Positions 1-8,842 are shown, counted from the first letter of the stretch. The stretch: 64,000 nucleotides of DNA from Clostridiaceae bacterium (GCA_012839865.1 DUMO01000051.1:62001-126000), one strand, 5' to 3'. Translations and numbers: made by a program. The notes: generated by a model from the sequence alone, not told the origin.

Positions 1-2
1 TA

Positions 3-350
3 GGGAAAATTGCTTATTCATCATACTCCGCCGGCAAAGAAGTGCCTGAGGAGTATAAAACCCAGTGTGAATCTATAAAAACATGCCTGGACAATATCAA
101 AAATTTTAAGAAGCAAATTATGGCCTTAAAGCAGATTAAGGAATGTCCTTCATGTGGAAATGAACTGGAAATTGATGCTGTTTTCTGTTCAAAATGCGGG
201 GCCAAACAGGAAATAATCAAACCGGAAAATTCAGAAGCAAAGGAATCAGACAAGAATGATACTGCTGAAGAATGTGATAAATGCGAAGACACCCAGGAAG
301 AAAAATCAGATAATGAACAGGACGACGAATCTGAAACCGAGGTTGAATGA
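3..350 (+). CDS. C-terminal part of a zinc-ribbon protein (5' end outside window)
   Basis: The reading frame is open to the left edge, so only the last ~115 codons are present; the GTG at 42 is just an internal codon. After a helical stretch the protein has a double CxxC zinc ribbon (CPSCGNELE then FCSKCGAKQ) and ends in a very acidic tail rich in Glu, Asp and Ser. Such ribbons are common in small clostridial proteins and usually serve structure or protein contacts. The next gene also carries a zinc ribbon, which suggests related roles. Function unknown. Confidence 0.65.
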   Translation, partial: GKIAYSSYSAGKEVPEEYKTQCESIKTCLDNIKNFKKQIMALKQIKECPSCGNELEIDAVFCSKCGAKQEIIKPENSEAKESDKNDTAEECDKCEDTQEEKSDNEQDDESETEVE

Positions 351-581
351 GAATAGGTTCTGTTACTTATAACAAAAGCTCGGAGGCGTATGTCACCGGG
401 CTTTTATTCTTTGGCTGCAATAACTTGCATAATTTACACTGTTAAAATATAATATACTTGATTTCGGATGTTTAAAGCCTGCAACAAAGCGGCCAGGAAA
501 ACAATTCTTCGATTTGTGGGACAAGTATTGCTCATGTTTTAAAATATTATTATTCAGGGAAACAGGTAAGGGGGTCATCAC

Positions 582-1457
582 TTGGACGGGCAGAGCAGAA
601 TCTGTAATTATTGCAAGGAGGCTATTGATGTAAATTTAAGACGATGCCCATATTGCGGAAGCCTTCTTCGTAACACCGCAAAAGAAGGTGATGGGGATTT
701 TTCTTTTAACGATAAAGTTGACATAAGCTTTGGAAATTTAAAATATGTTGAAAATATCAAAGGTGAAAGAGATGCCGAAAGAGTCGAAAGTGATGCTCAA
801 AGTACTGAAAAAATCAAATACGAAAGCACAGTCGGCATTATAGAGGAAACAGCAGGAGAGGTAAGCCTGGAGGTTGCACCTGATTCTGAAAATGCAACTG
901 ATCATGACAGCAGCGCACTTTTATCAGACCCAATAATCATTTCAGCGGAAACTTTTGATATGGAAAATTCCAAACCGGACATTGATATAAAAGATGATGA
1001 GCCTCAGGCCGGAAGTGCTTTTAAAACCGATGAATCCGAGGCTGGAAGCGTTAAAAAACCTCACGAACTTACGACCGGCAATGCCATAAAAACCGATGAA
1101 CCCCAAACAGGCAGCGTTGTTCAGGATGAATACAGCACAGCAAGGCATGAGCCAACTGCTGCAAAACAACTGCATGACATGGAGCGAAGCAGGGAAGTCT
1201 ATAATCGAAAGCCTAAAAGGAAACTTGGCAATGGCATGAAAGTCTTTCTAACAGTCCTGTGCACAATCATTCCAGGTATTGGTCAGTTGGCAGGTGTCAT
1301 TATCGGAATCGCTTTTATGGCTGCCGAGGATGATGATGACAGCAGAACCTTCGGGACGGCTTTAATGATAGCAAGCGTGATCATGTTTTTTATTTCATGT
1401 GTTTTTTATGCCATCCTGTCCATTCTTTTGGTGAACTATAACGTTTTTGGATGGTGA
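582..1457 (+). CDS. Zinc-ribbon protein with C-terminal membrane segments
   Basis: About 291 aa starting at TTG with AAGGGGG just upstream. The N-terminus has a zinc ribbon (CNYCKEA then CPYCGSLL). The middle is long, acidic and probably disordered, and contains short degenerate repeats around KTDEPQTGS and KTDESEAGS (roughly residues 135-180). The last ~75 residues hold two hydrophobic segments separated by an acidic AEDDDDS loop, so the protein is probably membrane-anchored with a cytoplasmic zinc ribbon. It ends four bases before the likely start of the next gene. No specific function can be assigned. Confidence 0.7.
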   Translation: MDGQSRICNYCKEAIDVNLRRCPYCGSLLRNTAKEGDGDFSFNDKVDISFGNLKYVENIKGERDAERVESDAQSTEKIKYESTVGIIEETAGEVSLEVAPDSENATDHDSSALLSDPIIISAETFDMENSKPDIDIKDDEPQAGSAFKTDESEAGSVKKPHELTTGNAIKTDEPQTGSVVQDEYSTARHEPTAAKQLHDMERSREVYNRKPKRKLGNGMKVFLTVLCTIIPGIGQLAGVIIGIAFMAAEDDDDSRTFGTALMIASVIMFFISCVFYAILSILLVNYNVFGW

Positions 1458-1461
1458 TAAT

Positions 1462-2037
1462 TTGTATAGCGAGAAACAAAAAATACGAAAGCAGATGCTC
1501 TTGTTAAGGGACGGCATGACCCGGGAAGAGGTGGAGTTTCTCAGCAAAGAAATAATTGACAGAGTTTATTCAATGCAACAGTTTAAAGAAAGCAATCTTA
1601 TTATGTCATATGTAAACTTCAGAAATGAAGTCAAGACTGTTGATTTTATTGATAAATGCATTTCTTTGGGCAAGAAGGTTGCTGTTCCGAAAATTGTTGA
1701 TACCGGAGAAAAAAGACAGGAAATTATTGCGGTACAAATAACCGGAGTCAGTCACCTTGCAAAAGGAAAGTTTGGAATATTGGAGCCCGGTGAAAAGAAT
1801 TTAGCTGTGATTGACCCGTCATGTCTGGATTTTATTGTTGTTCCGGGTATCGCCTTTGATTTGAACAAAAACCGTTTGGGCTTCGGCAAAGGGTTCTATG
1901 ACAGGTTCCTGTCCCGCACAAACACCAGGTGCATTAAAGTTGGTCTGGCATACGAAATGCAAATAATCGAAAGTCTACCCTTCTCACATTATGATATACC
2001 TTTGGATTTTGTTGTAACAGAAAAAAGAATGCTATAG
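1462..2037 (+). CDS. 5-formyltetrahydrofolate cyclo-ligase
   Basis: Converts 5-formyl-THF to 5,10-methenyl-THF with ATP, returning a storage folate to one-carbon metabolism. Family marks are a basic N-terminus (EKQKIRKQ), KKVAVPKIV, the substrate/ATP loop GFGKGFYDRFL and the C-terminal GLAYEMQ. The length (~191 aa) is normal. Frame is open from TTG 1447, but that start overlaps the previous gene; TTG 1462, four bases after the preceding stop with GGTGAT in front, looks better and gives the usual short N-terminus. Probably translationally coupled to the upstream gene. Confidence 0.85.
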   Translation: MYSEKQKIRKQMLLLRDGMTREEVEFLSKEIIDRVYSMQQFKESNLIMSYVNFRNEVKTVDFIDKCISLGKKVAVPKIVDTGEKRQEIIAVQITGVSHLAKGKFGILEPGEKNLAVIDPSCLDFIVVPGIAFDLNKNRLGFGKGFYDRFLSRTNTRCIKVGLAYEMQIIESLPFSHYDIPLDFVVTEKRML

Positions 2038-2046
2038 CTTTTATTA

Positions 2047-2997
2047 ATGGAGGCAGTGTTGAAGCAAAAGTTATCGGTAGTCGGAGCCAATTTGGTTTTT
2101 GCCGCAATTGTAACAGGTTATTTTGTTTTTGAAATAATCCTGGTTATACTCAGAATATTGCTTGAAAGAGTCTATGGCAGTGAATTTGTTAAATTTACGG
2201 TAATGGATAATTTATACTATACAACGCTGGCTCAGTTTATTTTATTGCTTTTTCCGGTTCTTTTTTACTCATTTGCAAGAAATAATGATATTCTGAAAGT
2301 TTTCAGGCTAAACAAGTTGAAGTTCTCACACATAGTTATAGTTGCCCTTGTTTCAATTCCTGCCTGTTTTGCGGCAAAAGCATTGAATACAATAAATTTA
2401 TATATGCTTCAACCCTTTGTTGATATTCCGGAAGTCTACCTGCCGGTTCCAGGGAATATTTCGGAGTTGTTGGTTGTGATATTTACCATAGCTGTCACTC
2501 CTGCCATATGCGAAGAATTTCTTTTCAGAGGGCTTATGCTCAGTTCATATGAAATCAGGGGTTCAATGAGAGCCGTGGTCATAACCTCCATTATGTTTGC
2601 AATTTACCACTTTGACATAACCAATGTTGCAGGTACAATTTTCTCAGGAATTTTATTCGGATATATGGTGCTTCGGACCAACTCCCTTTATTCAGCTGTA
2701 ATTGCCCATTTCATCAATAATACCATTGCTGAATTATTAATATACAGGAGCGGAATTGAATACCCGGTGCCTGTTGTTGTTTCAGTTTTGGATTTTAAAT
2801 ATTCATTATATTATCTTCTGGTCAGTCTCTTTTTGATATTTTTCTTAATGAAACTGCTGGTCAAAGTCACACAGGGAGTTTACACTCCAAAACCTCCTAT
2901 CGCCCGGATCAGGGATGACTTTATTTCCGTTTTGTCCCATTGGCCAATTATACTGGTTCTCTTCTTATACATAGCCACAATACATATTTTTTATTGA
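2047..2997 (+). CDS. CPBP family intramembrane metalloprotease
   Basis: A 316 aa polytopic membrane protein of the CPBP/Abi family (prenyl-protein protease-like). The conserved core is visible: the EExxxR motif in CEEFLFRGLM, a Phe/His segment IYHFD, and AHFINN, which carries the third metal ligand. At least seven hydrophobic segments are apparent. Family members cleave membrane substrates, or in Firmicutes sometimes protect against bacteriocins; the substrate here is unknown. It starts ten bases after the cyclo-ligase, so it probably belongs to the same transcript. Confidence 0.8.
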   Translation: MEAVLKQKLSVVGANLVFAAIVTGYFVFEIILVILRILLERVYGSEFVKFTVMDNLYYTTLAQFILLLFPVLFYSFARNNDILKVFRLNKLKFSHIVIVALVSIPACFAAKALNTINLYMLQPFVDIPEVYLPVPGNISELLVVIFTIAVTPAICEEFLFRGLMLSSYEIRGSMRAVVITSIMFAIYHFDITNVAGTIFSGILFGYMVLRTNSLYSAVIAHFINNTIAELLIYRSGIEYPVPVVVSVLDFKYSLYYLLVSLFLIFFLMKLLVKVTQGVYTPKPPIARIRDDFISVLSHWPIILVLFLYIATIHIFY

Positions 2998-3030
2998 TAA
3001 AAAAGGTTCAAGCCCTTCTTCATAATGATT

Positions 3031-3058
3031 TTGTCCTTTCTATATACTATAGTATAAA
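3031..3058 (+). promoter_or_regulatory. Putative sigma-A promoter for the sigma-54-like gene
   Basis: TTGTCC (3031-3036), a 16 bp spacer and TATAAA (3053-3058) precede the TTG start at 3081, which has GAGGTG as its ribosome site. The leader would be very short. By-eye match only. Confidence 0.4.
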
Positions 3059-3080
3059 ATCTTTTGTGAGGTGAATTGGC

Positions 3081-4199
3081 TTGATTGATGCTAAGTCATA
3101 TTCAGCTAATCGTGATACTTGCAACAAACTCAGGCAAGCACTGGATATACTCACAATGAACTCCCATGAATTAATATCATACATTGAAGATCAATTGAAA
3201 AAATACCTGGTTTCTGAATTTTTCATATCCAACGAAGCAAACAGCATCAATATACGGGGACAAAGAAATAAATACAATCCTGCAGGTTTAAGGAAAGAAA
3301 TTGAGGACTTCAATGAAGAAAGTGAGGCACAACTCCCGAAATATTTCCATAATGGCAAATTTTTAAGGGATTACTTATATTTTCAGTTGCACACGTCAAT
3401 GCTGAATAAAAAGGAAATGCTGATCGGTGAATATATAATTGATAATATAGATGAAAACGGATATCTGACAACCAATTTGGAAAAAATTTCAGTTTTGTTT
3501 CAGATACCGGTGGATAGAGTTGAAAAAGTCCTTTTTGTAATTCATACCTTCGACCCCCCTGGAATTTGCGCCAGAAATCTTGAAGAGTGCCTTCTCATTC
3601 AGCTTAATCAAAACGGAATACATGATTCGGATGTCCAAAAAGCCATAAAATATCATCTTGATGATTTTGCCTGGCTAGATGCAGAGGAAATTTCAAAAAA
3701 AATGGGTATAAGTCAAAGCAGGGTGGAGGAAATACTGAAAATCATAAAAGGGCTCGAACCTAAACCGGGAAGGGCATTTTTCAATAATAATGAAATCAAT
3801 TACATAATTCCTGACATTCTGATTGAGAAATCAGATAAAAAATTTAAAGTCAGGTTAAACAGAGACTCCCTGCCGTCGGTGGATATTAACTACCTTAGAA
3901 ACAAAATGAATGATTCGGTGCAAATGCTCCGTATTTCCGCCAAAGATTATGAAGACAGCATCTTATGGCTGGCAAAATGTATTGAAAACAGAGTTAAAAT
4001 ATTAATGAAAATCACTCATTACATAGTTAAGAACAGTCAGGACTTCTTCTTATACGGGAAGAATCATTTCACGAGAATATCCATTGATAAAGCTGAAAAA
4101 GACCTGAAAATAAAGCGCAGCATCATAAAAAGAGTAGTAAAAAACAAATATTTAAAATGCAGCTTCGGAATTTATGAAATAAGTAAATTTTTCTATTAG
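3081..4199 (+). CDS. Sigma-54 (RpoN)-like protein lacking the RpoN box
   Basis: About 372 aa related to RNA polymerase sigma-54. Visible parts in order: a short region-I-like helix (LRQALDILTMNSHELISYI), an acidic linker, the core-binding domain with signature blocks (ENGYLT, FDPPGICARNLEECLL, LEPKPGRAF, YIIPDILI) and the start of the DNA-binding region through the helix-turn-helix (HFTRISIDKAEKDL to FGIYEISKFF). Family members continue for ~80-100 residues to the RpoN box, which reads the -24 element. Here the stop comes immediately after the IYEISKFF segment and no RpoN box follows in any frame before the convergent gene at 4246. It could bind core polymerase without normal promoter recognition, or be a decayed or specialised paralogue. 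Confidence 0.75.
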   Translation: MIDAKSYSANRDTCNKLRQALDILTMNSHELISYIEDQLKKYLVSEFFISNEANSINIRGQRNKYNPAGLRKEIEDFNEESEAQLPKYFHNGKFLRDYLYFQLHTSMLNKKEMLIGEYIIDNIDENGYLTTNLEKISVLFQIPVDRVEKVLFVIHTFDPPGICARNLEECLLIQLNQNGIHDSDVQKAIKYHLDDFAWLDAEEISKKMGISQSRVEEILKIIKGLEPKPGRAFFNNNEINYIIPDILIEKSDKKFKVRLNRDSLPSVDINYLRNKMNDSVQMLRISAKDYEDSILWLAKCIENRVKILMKITHYIVKNSQDFFLYGKNHFTRISIDKAEKDLKIKRSIIKRVVKNKYLKCSFGIYEISKFFY

Positions 4200-4245
4200 A
4201 TAAAATTAATAAAAATATGTTGAATATACTGAAACGGGCACAATC

Positions 4246-4551
4246 TTAAAAAGGCCATTCAAAAGGTTTTTTCTGTTCTGCTCCAAGAAAGCCTGATATG
4301 CCCTGGCTTCCAAAAAACTCTCTCTCCAGATCTTTTATGCGTTCTTCAGTATAATAGTTCATTTCTCCGAGCTTTTTTACTTCATCGGCAAATTCGCGTA
4401 TTTTTTCAATTTCCCTAAATGTCAGAACAGTCTGGCAACTGTCTGAATTTAAAATACGGTTCAGCTCGGATGAATATTCATATCCATCGTCAACATCCTT
4501 ATAACCGCTTTTTAAAAAGTGTTCCAAATTTTTTGGTATTTCTCTTGGCAT
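4246..4551 (-). CDS. Small protein of unknown function
   Basis: About 101 aa from an ATG at 4551 preceded by GGGGTG; the frame is open further upstream, but that extension has no ribosome site and atypical composition. The protein is hydrophilic and helical, beginning MPREIPKNLEHFLKSG and ending in Trp-Pro-Phe. No family recognised. It converges on the sigma-54-like gene and diverges from the recombinase region. Confidence 0.5.
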   Translation of the reverse strand: MPREIPKNLEHFLKSGYKDVDDGYEYSSELNRILNSDSCQTVLTFREIEKIREFADEVKKLGEMNYYTEERIKDLEREFFGSQGISGFLGAEQKKPFEWPF

Positions 4552-4847
4552 GAACAACACCCCATGTTCATTTTTTAATAAAGCATTTAAAAAAATGTAA
4601 ACTCTCATCCTCACACGCCTTGGTGGTTGTTTTGTTTTTTGACCAATCTCTCCTTGACCCGCGTTTGGCGATGATGTCCGGTTGTGGAAGTACATAATTC
4701 GCATACCCGGCAAGGCGCTCTTATGGTATACCGCTTAATTGTATTTTACCAAAAATTCCGATAATATGGACAACTTTTTAATTAGTTTATTTCAGCATAT
4801 ATTCTTATATGAATTGATTTTTCAAAAACAAAAACGCGGTGAGCACT

Positions 4848-5003
4848 ATGCCGGCAAAAAACAGGAAGGTAATTGTAACATACGGTAAAGATAAGAATAC
4901 CCTACAGGTTTTATACAGGCTGCTGCATGTTTTCACAAAGGCAAACGCTGATAAATACAATGATTTGAGGGGTAGGAATGTTTTTGGAAAAAAGCAGGGC
5001 TGA
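4848..5003 (+). CDS. 51-aa ORF overlapping the recombinase start
   Basis: An ATG with GGTGAG upstream opens 51 codons beginning MPAKNRKVIVTYG and ending KKQG. The product is basic. Its 3' end overlaps the first 26 bases of the serine recombinase in another frame, an arrangement that suggests translational coupling. It is too short for ordinary gene callers. No family recognised; possibly a recombinase accessory factor by position only. Confidence 0.45.
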   Translation: MPAKNRKVIVTYGKDKNTLQVLYRLLHVFTKANADKYNDLRGRNVFGKKQG

Positions 5004-6528
5004 TTATAGAATTGCAATTTATGTTCGTGAGAGCAGGGATGAGGACGGGGAAAACTTTGAAACCATTGAAACCCAAAGGGATCTGCTTATAGATTTTGTA
5101 AGCCGCAATAATCTGGGAAACATCCATAAAATTTACATGGATGACAATGTATCAGGGGCTGGATTTGAAAGGGAAGGCCTTAAAGAGCTGAAACAGGACA
5201 TTGAGAACGGATTTGTAAATCTTGTGGTTATAAAGGATTTATCAAGACTTGGCCGTAATAATGCCCAGACACTGCTTTTTCTTGATTACCTGGAAGAGCA
5301 GGGAGTAAGGGTTATTTCCAGCGACGGCCGGTATGACAGCGAAAAGGACAACGAAACAGTGGGAATTGAAACTTGGTATAATGAGCGTTTCTTGAGAGAT
5401 ATTTCCAGAAAGGTAAGGGCAAACCTGCTTCACAAGATAAACAGGGGAGAATATCTGGGCAGTGCCCCCTTCGGATATAAAAAATCTGAAAAAAGGAAAA
5501 ATCATTTGTGCATTGATGAGTCCACTGCATATATAGTAAGGGAAATATTTGAACTGTATAAAAAAGGTTTTGGCTATTCAGCCATTTCAAAAATACTCAA
5601 CGATAAAGGATATCCCTCACCATCCTCCCGCAACGGTGTTAAGGGAGGAAAATGGAATCATGTTGCCGTCCGGAGGATATTGTGCAACAGGGTGTATATT
5701 GGAGACACGGTTCAGAGGGTAAGCGAAAAAATCAGCTTTAAAAGCAAAAAAACAAGGCGCTTGCCGGAAAAAATGTGGGTCATAACCGAGAAGACCCATG
5801 AACCTGTAATTGATTCAGACACTTTTTACGAAGTTCAAAAAATCAGACAGGGCAGGAAAAAGGGGGCAGGCAACCACAAAGGCACCCTGCATGTCTTTAA
5901 AGGGCTGTTGTATTGCGGAAGGTGCTCAAAACCTTTATTTGCAAGAAAGCGCCCGAACCGCCCCATGGGCTATATATGCAGCAATTATTTGAAAAATGGC
6001 AGTAAGAACTGCACAAGCCATTATGTCAATGAAGAAAAACTTATTGAAACAATTGCAGGAGATCTTGTTTGTGCTTATCAAAAGGAAGACCGGAAAGAAG
6101 TGTTGTTAAACCTGTTATCTGAAGAAATGGGGAAGGGTCAGGAGAACAGTGCAAAAATCAGGCAACTTCGAAAAAATCTTGAAAACAGGATTAAACAACA
6201 GGATGTTTTATATATGGATAAGCTTGAGGGAAATATATCAAGTGAACTTTTTGAAAGAACCAACAGCTACCTGGAGAGTGTTATAAAGTCCCTTCGAAAA
6301 ACTATTGCTGAGTTGGAAAACACGCAGAGCAGCAAATTCATTGAGGCTCCGGAGATTTTCGATGATTTTATAGATAGTCTGAAAAAGGGAAACCTGACAT
6401 ATCATATGGCTCAAACCCTTATTACGAAAATAACGGTTTATGATCCGGGCGATATTTTGCCTGAAGGTGTTGAAACCGGAAATAGTGGTACAGGTCTGCT
6501 GCATATAACTTATATTTGTAAACTATAG
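4978..6528 (+). CDS. Large serine recombinase (resolvase/integrase family)
   Basis: A 516 aa site-specific recombinase. The N-terminal resolvase domain has the nucleophile Ser19 in YVRESRDEDG, an Arg-rich active-site segment IKDLSRLGRN and ISRKVRANL before the long helix. The recombinase domain (GSAPFGYKK, IVREIFELY, W-N-H-V-A-V-R-R-I-L) follows, then a zinc ribbon (YCGRC, YICSNYLKNG, CTSHYV) and a coiled-coil-rich C-terminus. This layout matches phage integrases and TnpX/SpoIVCA-like excisionases that join att sites. GGGGTAGGA lies before ATG 4978. No capsid, plasmid or transposon genes are near and no att sites are evident, so it may be a remnant or act on distant sites. Confidence 0.9.
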   Translation: MFLEKSRADYRIAIYVRESRDEDGENFETIETQRDLLIDFVSRNNLGNIHKIYMDDNVSGAGFEREGLKELKQDIENGFVNLVVIKDLSRLGRNNAQTLLFLDYLEEQGVRVISSDGRYDSEKDNETVGIETWYNERFLRDISRKVRANLLHKINRGEYLGSAPFGYKKSEKRKNHLCIDESTAYIVREIFELYKKGFGYSAISKILNDKGYPSPSSRNGVKGGKWNHVAVRRILCNRVYIGDTVQRVSEKISFKSKKTRRLPEKMWVITEKTHEPVIDSDTFYEVQKIRQGRKKGAGNHKGTLHVFKGLLYCGRCSKPLFARKRPNRPMGYICSNYLKNGSKNCTSHYVNEEKLIETIAGDLVCAYQKEDRKEVLLNLLSEEMGKGQENSAKIRQLRKNLENRIKQQDVLYMDKLEGNISSELFERTNSYLESVIKSLRKTIAELENTQSSKFIEAPEIFDDFIDSLKKGNLTYHMAQTLITKITVYDPGDILPEGVETGNSGTGLLHITYICKL

Positions 6529-6529
6529 G

Positions 6530-6558
6530 TTGACTTGACACATTCATTGTGATAAATT
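6530..6558 (+). promoter_or_regulatory. Putative sigma-A promoter for the OadG-like gene
   Basis: TTGACT (6530-6535), 17 bp, TAAATT (6553-6558), starting right after the recombinase stop. By-eye match. Confidence 0.4.
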
Positions 6559-6588
6559 TAACGCTGAGAAAACATTCAACAGGAGGAC

Positions 6589-6993
6589 TTGGCAAATATC
6601 ATGAGCAATGTTGCTACCACAATTATAACAATATTTATTGTTGTTTTTTTAGCCATAATGCTGCTTTCATTTATAATTGTGCTGCTGTCCAAAATGACTG
6701 CATCCAGGTCAAAAGACTCATCAGGAAGCGTAAATGGCAACCAAGGCCAGGACTCATCTGAAACCATTGGCCATATAGGTTTCATAAGAAATGTTGATAC
6801 TCAGAACGACAGTGAATTAATAGCAGTTCTGACGGCAGCAGTAAATGCTTTTACAAGTGGCAGTCCTGATTCAAAATTTATTGTCAGGTCATATAGACGA
6901 ATTCAACAGAGTTCGCCTATTTGGAATACAATAAGCAGAAAAGAGCAGATTCTCGGCAGTAATGCATATATTAGATTCAACCACAAGAAGTAA
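6589..6993 (+). CDS. OadG-like small membrane protein (decarboxylase gamma-type)
   Basis: About 134 aa: one strong N-terminal transmembrane helix, a Ser/Gly/Gln-rich linker, then a soluble C-terminal part with TAAVNAFTSG and the pattern RSYRRI...W...RKEQIL seen in OadG/gamma subunits of Na+-pumping decarboxylases. In those complexes gamma tethers the biotin and decarboxylase subunits to the membrane. No alpha, beta or biotin-carrier gene is nearby, so it is an orphan here. AGGAGG at 6581 lies 2 nt from TTG 6589 and 14 nt from ATG 6601, so the start is unclear. Assignment rests on weak motif similarity. Confidence 0.5.
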   Translation: MANIMSNVATTIITIFIVVFLAIMLLSFIIVLLSKMTASRSKDSSGSVNGNQGQDSSETIGHIGFIRNVDTQNDSELIAVLTAAVNAFTSGSPDSKFIVRSYRRIQQSSPIWNTISRKEQILGSNAYIRFNHKK

Positions 6994-7059
6994 AATATTG
7001 TAATTATTTTTTTATTTTTATATCATAATCAAATTAATACAAAAGAAGGAAACAACCCG

Positions 7060-8277
7060 ATGAACACCAAATATGTTGTGCTGTTAGGTGACGGAATGGC
7101 AGATTATCCCATTCCGGAACTGGATAATAAAACACCTCTTCAAGCAGCTTGCAAGCCCAATATGGACAGTCTGGCTGCAAAATCCCTTGTGGGACTGGTG
7201 AAAACTGTCCCGGAAGGGTTGCCGCCTGCAAGTGATGTGGCCAATTTGTCTGTTTTCGGCTATGACCCGAAGAAGCATTATACCGGCCGTTCACCTATTG
7301 AAGCCATCAGCATGGGGGTTAACCTTGCCGATGATGAGGTTGCATTCAGGTGCAATCTTGTAACGTTAACGGAAAACGAGCCATATGAAAGCAAAATTAT
7401 AACCGATCACAGCTCGGATGAAATTACCACCGGTGAAGCTGTTGAGCTTATTAAGGCTGTAAAAAGCCACTTTGAGACAAAGGACTTGAGATTTTACACC
7501 GGAATCAGCTACAGGCATTGCATGGTGTGGAAGAAAGAGAATCCGGACCTGAGGCTCACACCGCCCCATGATATTTTGGGGAAAAAGATAACTGATTTTT
7601 TACCATCAGGGAAGGATGCCCGGATTATCAGAAAAATGATGGAGGAAAGCTTTAATTTTCTGAACTCCCATAATATCAACACCGAGAGAAGAAAACGGGG
7701 ACTAAAACCGGCCAACTCCATTTGGCTTTGGGGGCAGGGAAAGAAACCTTCACTGCCGCTTTTCAGCGAGAAATTTAAAAAAACAGGCTCTGTAATTTCA
7801 GCGGTGGATCTAATAAAGGGGATAGGGATATGTGCCGGTTTGACAGCTGTTGATGTGCCCGGTGCAACCGGAAATATTCACACAAACTTTGAAGGAAAGG
7901 CAGAGGCGGCTTTAAAGGAGCTTCAATCGGGAAAGGATTTCGTATATATACACGTAGAAGCGCCTGATGAGTGCGGACACCGCTTTGAAATGGAGAATAA
8001 AATAAAATCAATAGAGTTGATAGATAAACTGGTTCTGGGGACACTCTTAAAAGGACTTGAGAAATTTGACAGTTACAAAATTATGATTCTTCCCGACCAT
8101 CCAACGCCGCTTTCCCTCAGAACCCATACAGCCGACCCTGTACCATTCATAATTTATGACAATTTAGTTGCGGCAGAGTCCGGCGTCAGCAGCTTTAATG
8201 AAACCGAAGTCAGGGAAAAAGGCATTTTTATAGAAAACGGACATGAACTCATGGAAATTTTTTTGGCTGCCAAATAG
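7060..8277 (+). CDS. apgM: 2,3-bisphosphoglycerate-independent phosphoglycerate mutase, archaeal type
   Basis: A 405 aa alkaline-phosphatase-superfamily enzyme that interconverts 3- and 2-phosphoglycerate in glycolysis through a phosphoserine intermediate. It is the short archaeal-type (ApgM) form rather than the ~510 aa GpmI. Visible marks: metal-binding LLGDGMADYP (Asp11), the serine nucleophile in PPASDVANLS (about Ser58), GRSPIEA, APDECGHR and the C-terminal metal motif ILPDHPTP followed by RTHTADPVPF. ATG 7060 follows AAGGA. Neighbours are not glycolytic. Confidence 0.92.
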   Translation: MNTKYVVLLGDGMADYPIPELDNKTPLQAACKPNMDSLAAKSLVGLVKTVPEGLPPASDVANLSVFGYDPKKHYTGRSPIEAISMGVNLADDEVAFRCNLVTLTENEPYESKIITDHSSDEITTGEAVELIKAVKSHFETKDLRFYTGISYRHCMVWKKENPDLRLTPPHDILGKKITDFLPSGKDARIIRKMMEESFNFLNSHNINTERRKRGLKPANSIWLWGQGKKPSLPLFSEKFKKTGSVISAVDLIKGIGICAGLTAVDVPGATGNIHTNFEGKAEAALKELQSGKDFVYIHVEAPDECGHRFEMENKIKSIELIDKLVLGTLLKGLEKFDSYKIMILPDHPTPLSLRTHTADPVPFIIYDNLVAAESGVSSFNETEVREKGIFIENGHELMEIFLAAK

Positions 8278-8558
8278 GAACTATAGCACTAATTATTAAA
8301 AAATAGAAAAATATTTCAAAAAAGTATTGATTTCTATTTATAAATTATTTACAATGAAAATATAGAAATTAGAGGATACAACACCAATAATTTTACGAAT
8401 AAACCTTATCATACAGTTGTGAGTTTATTGGTTGTAATTCTTACTCCGACACCGGATTGTTACGTTATAGTCAAAATACATAGTAGTATATATATTATAA
8501 ATATATATATATATAAGTCTTTATGACAAAAGAAACATGAAAGGGGTAAGAAAATTTT

Positions 8559-8801
8559 ATGAGAGCCACAGGTGTTGTAAGGAGAGTTGATCAATTAGGA
8601 AGGATTGTTCTGCCTAAAAAATTAAGAAAAGAGTTCGAGTTTAACGAAAAGAACGACATTGAATTGCTTATTGACGGTGACACAATTGTCCTGAGGAGAT
8701 TCTTGCCTTCCTGTGTATTTTGCAATACAAGGGAAAATGTAAGCGAATATAAGGGCAGAAATATTTGTGAAAACTGCATGGAAGAACTTAAAAAGCTATA
8801 A
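8559..8801 (+). CDS. AbrB-family transition-state regulator with C-terminal zinc motif
   Basis: An 80 aa protein. Residues 1-48 are a swapped-hairpin AbrB DNA-binding domain (TGVVRRVDQLGRIVLPKKLR). Residues 50-80 carry four cysteines in two CxxC pairs (Cys52/55 and Cys70/73), probably a zinc site, where B. subtilis AbrB has a different multimerisation domain. Such proteins typically repress stationary-phase and sporulation genes. ATG follows GGGG about ten bases upstream. The ~280 bp in front are very AT-rich and include an (AT)n run near 8490-8515 and a CCAATAA/TTATTGG dyad (about 8391-8432) that may form a leader hairpin. Confidence 0.85.
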   Translation: MRATGVVRRVDQLGRIVLPKKLRKEFEFNEKNDIELLIDGDTIVLRRFLPSCVFCNTRENVSEYKGRNICENCMEELKKL

Positions 8802-8842
8802 CATATAATTAACTATAAACATACATTGTAATTGGCTTAAAA

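Noticed and set aside
4552-4713. N-terminal extension of the 4246 minus-strand gene
   Set aside because: The extension has no ribosome site; GGGGTG before ATG 4551 gives a better start.
4978-6528. Prophage or transposon around the serine recombinase
   Set aside because: Neighbouring genes are not element-like and no terminal repeats or att-site duplications were seen.
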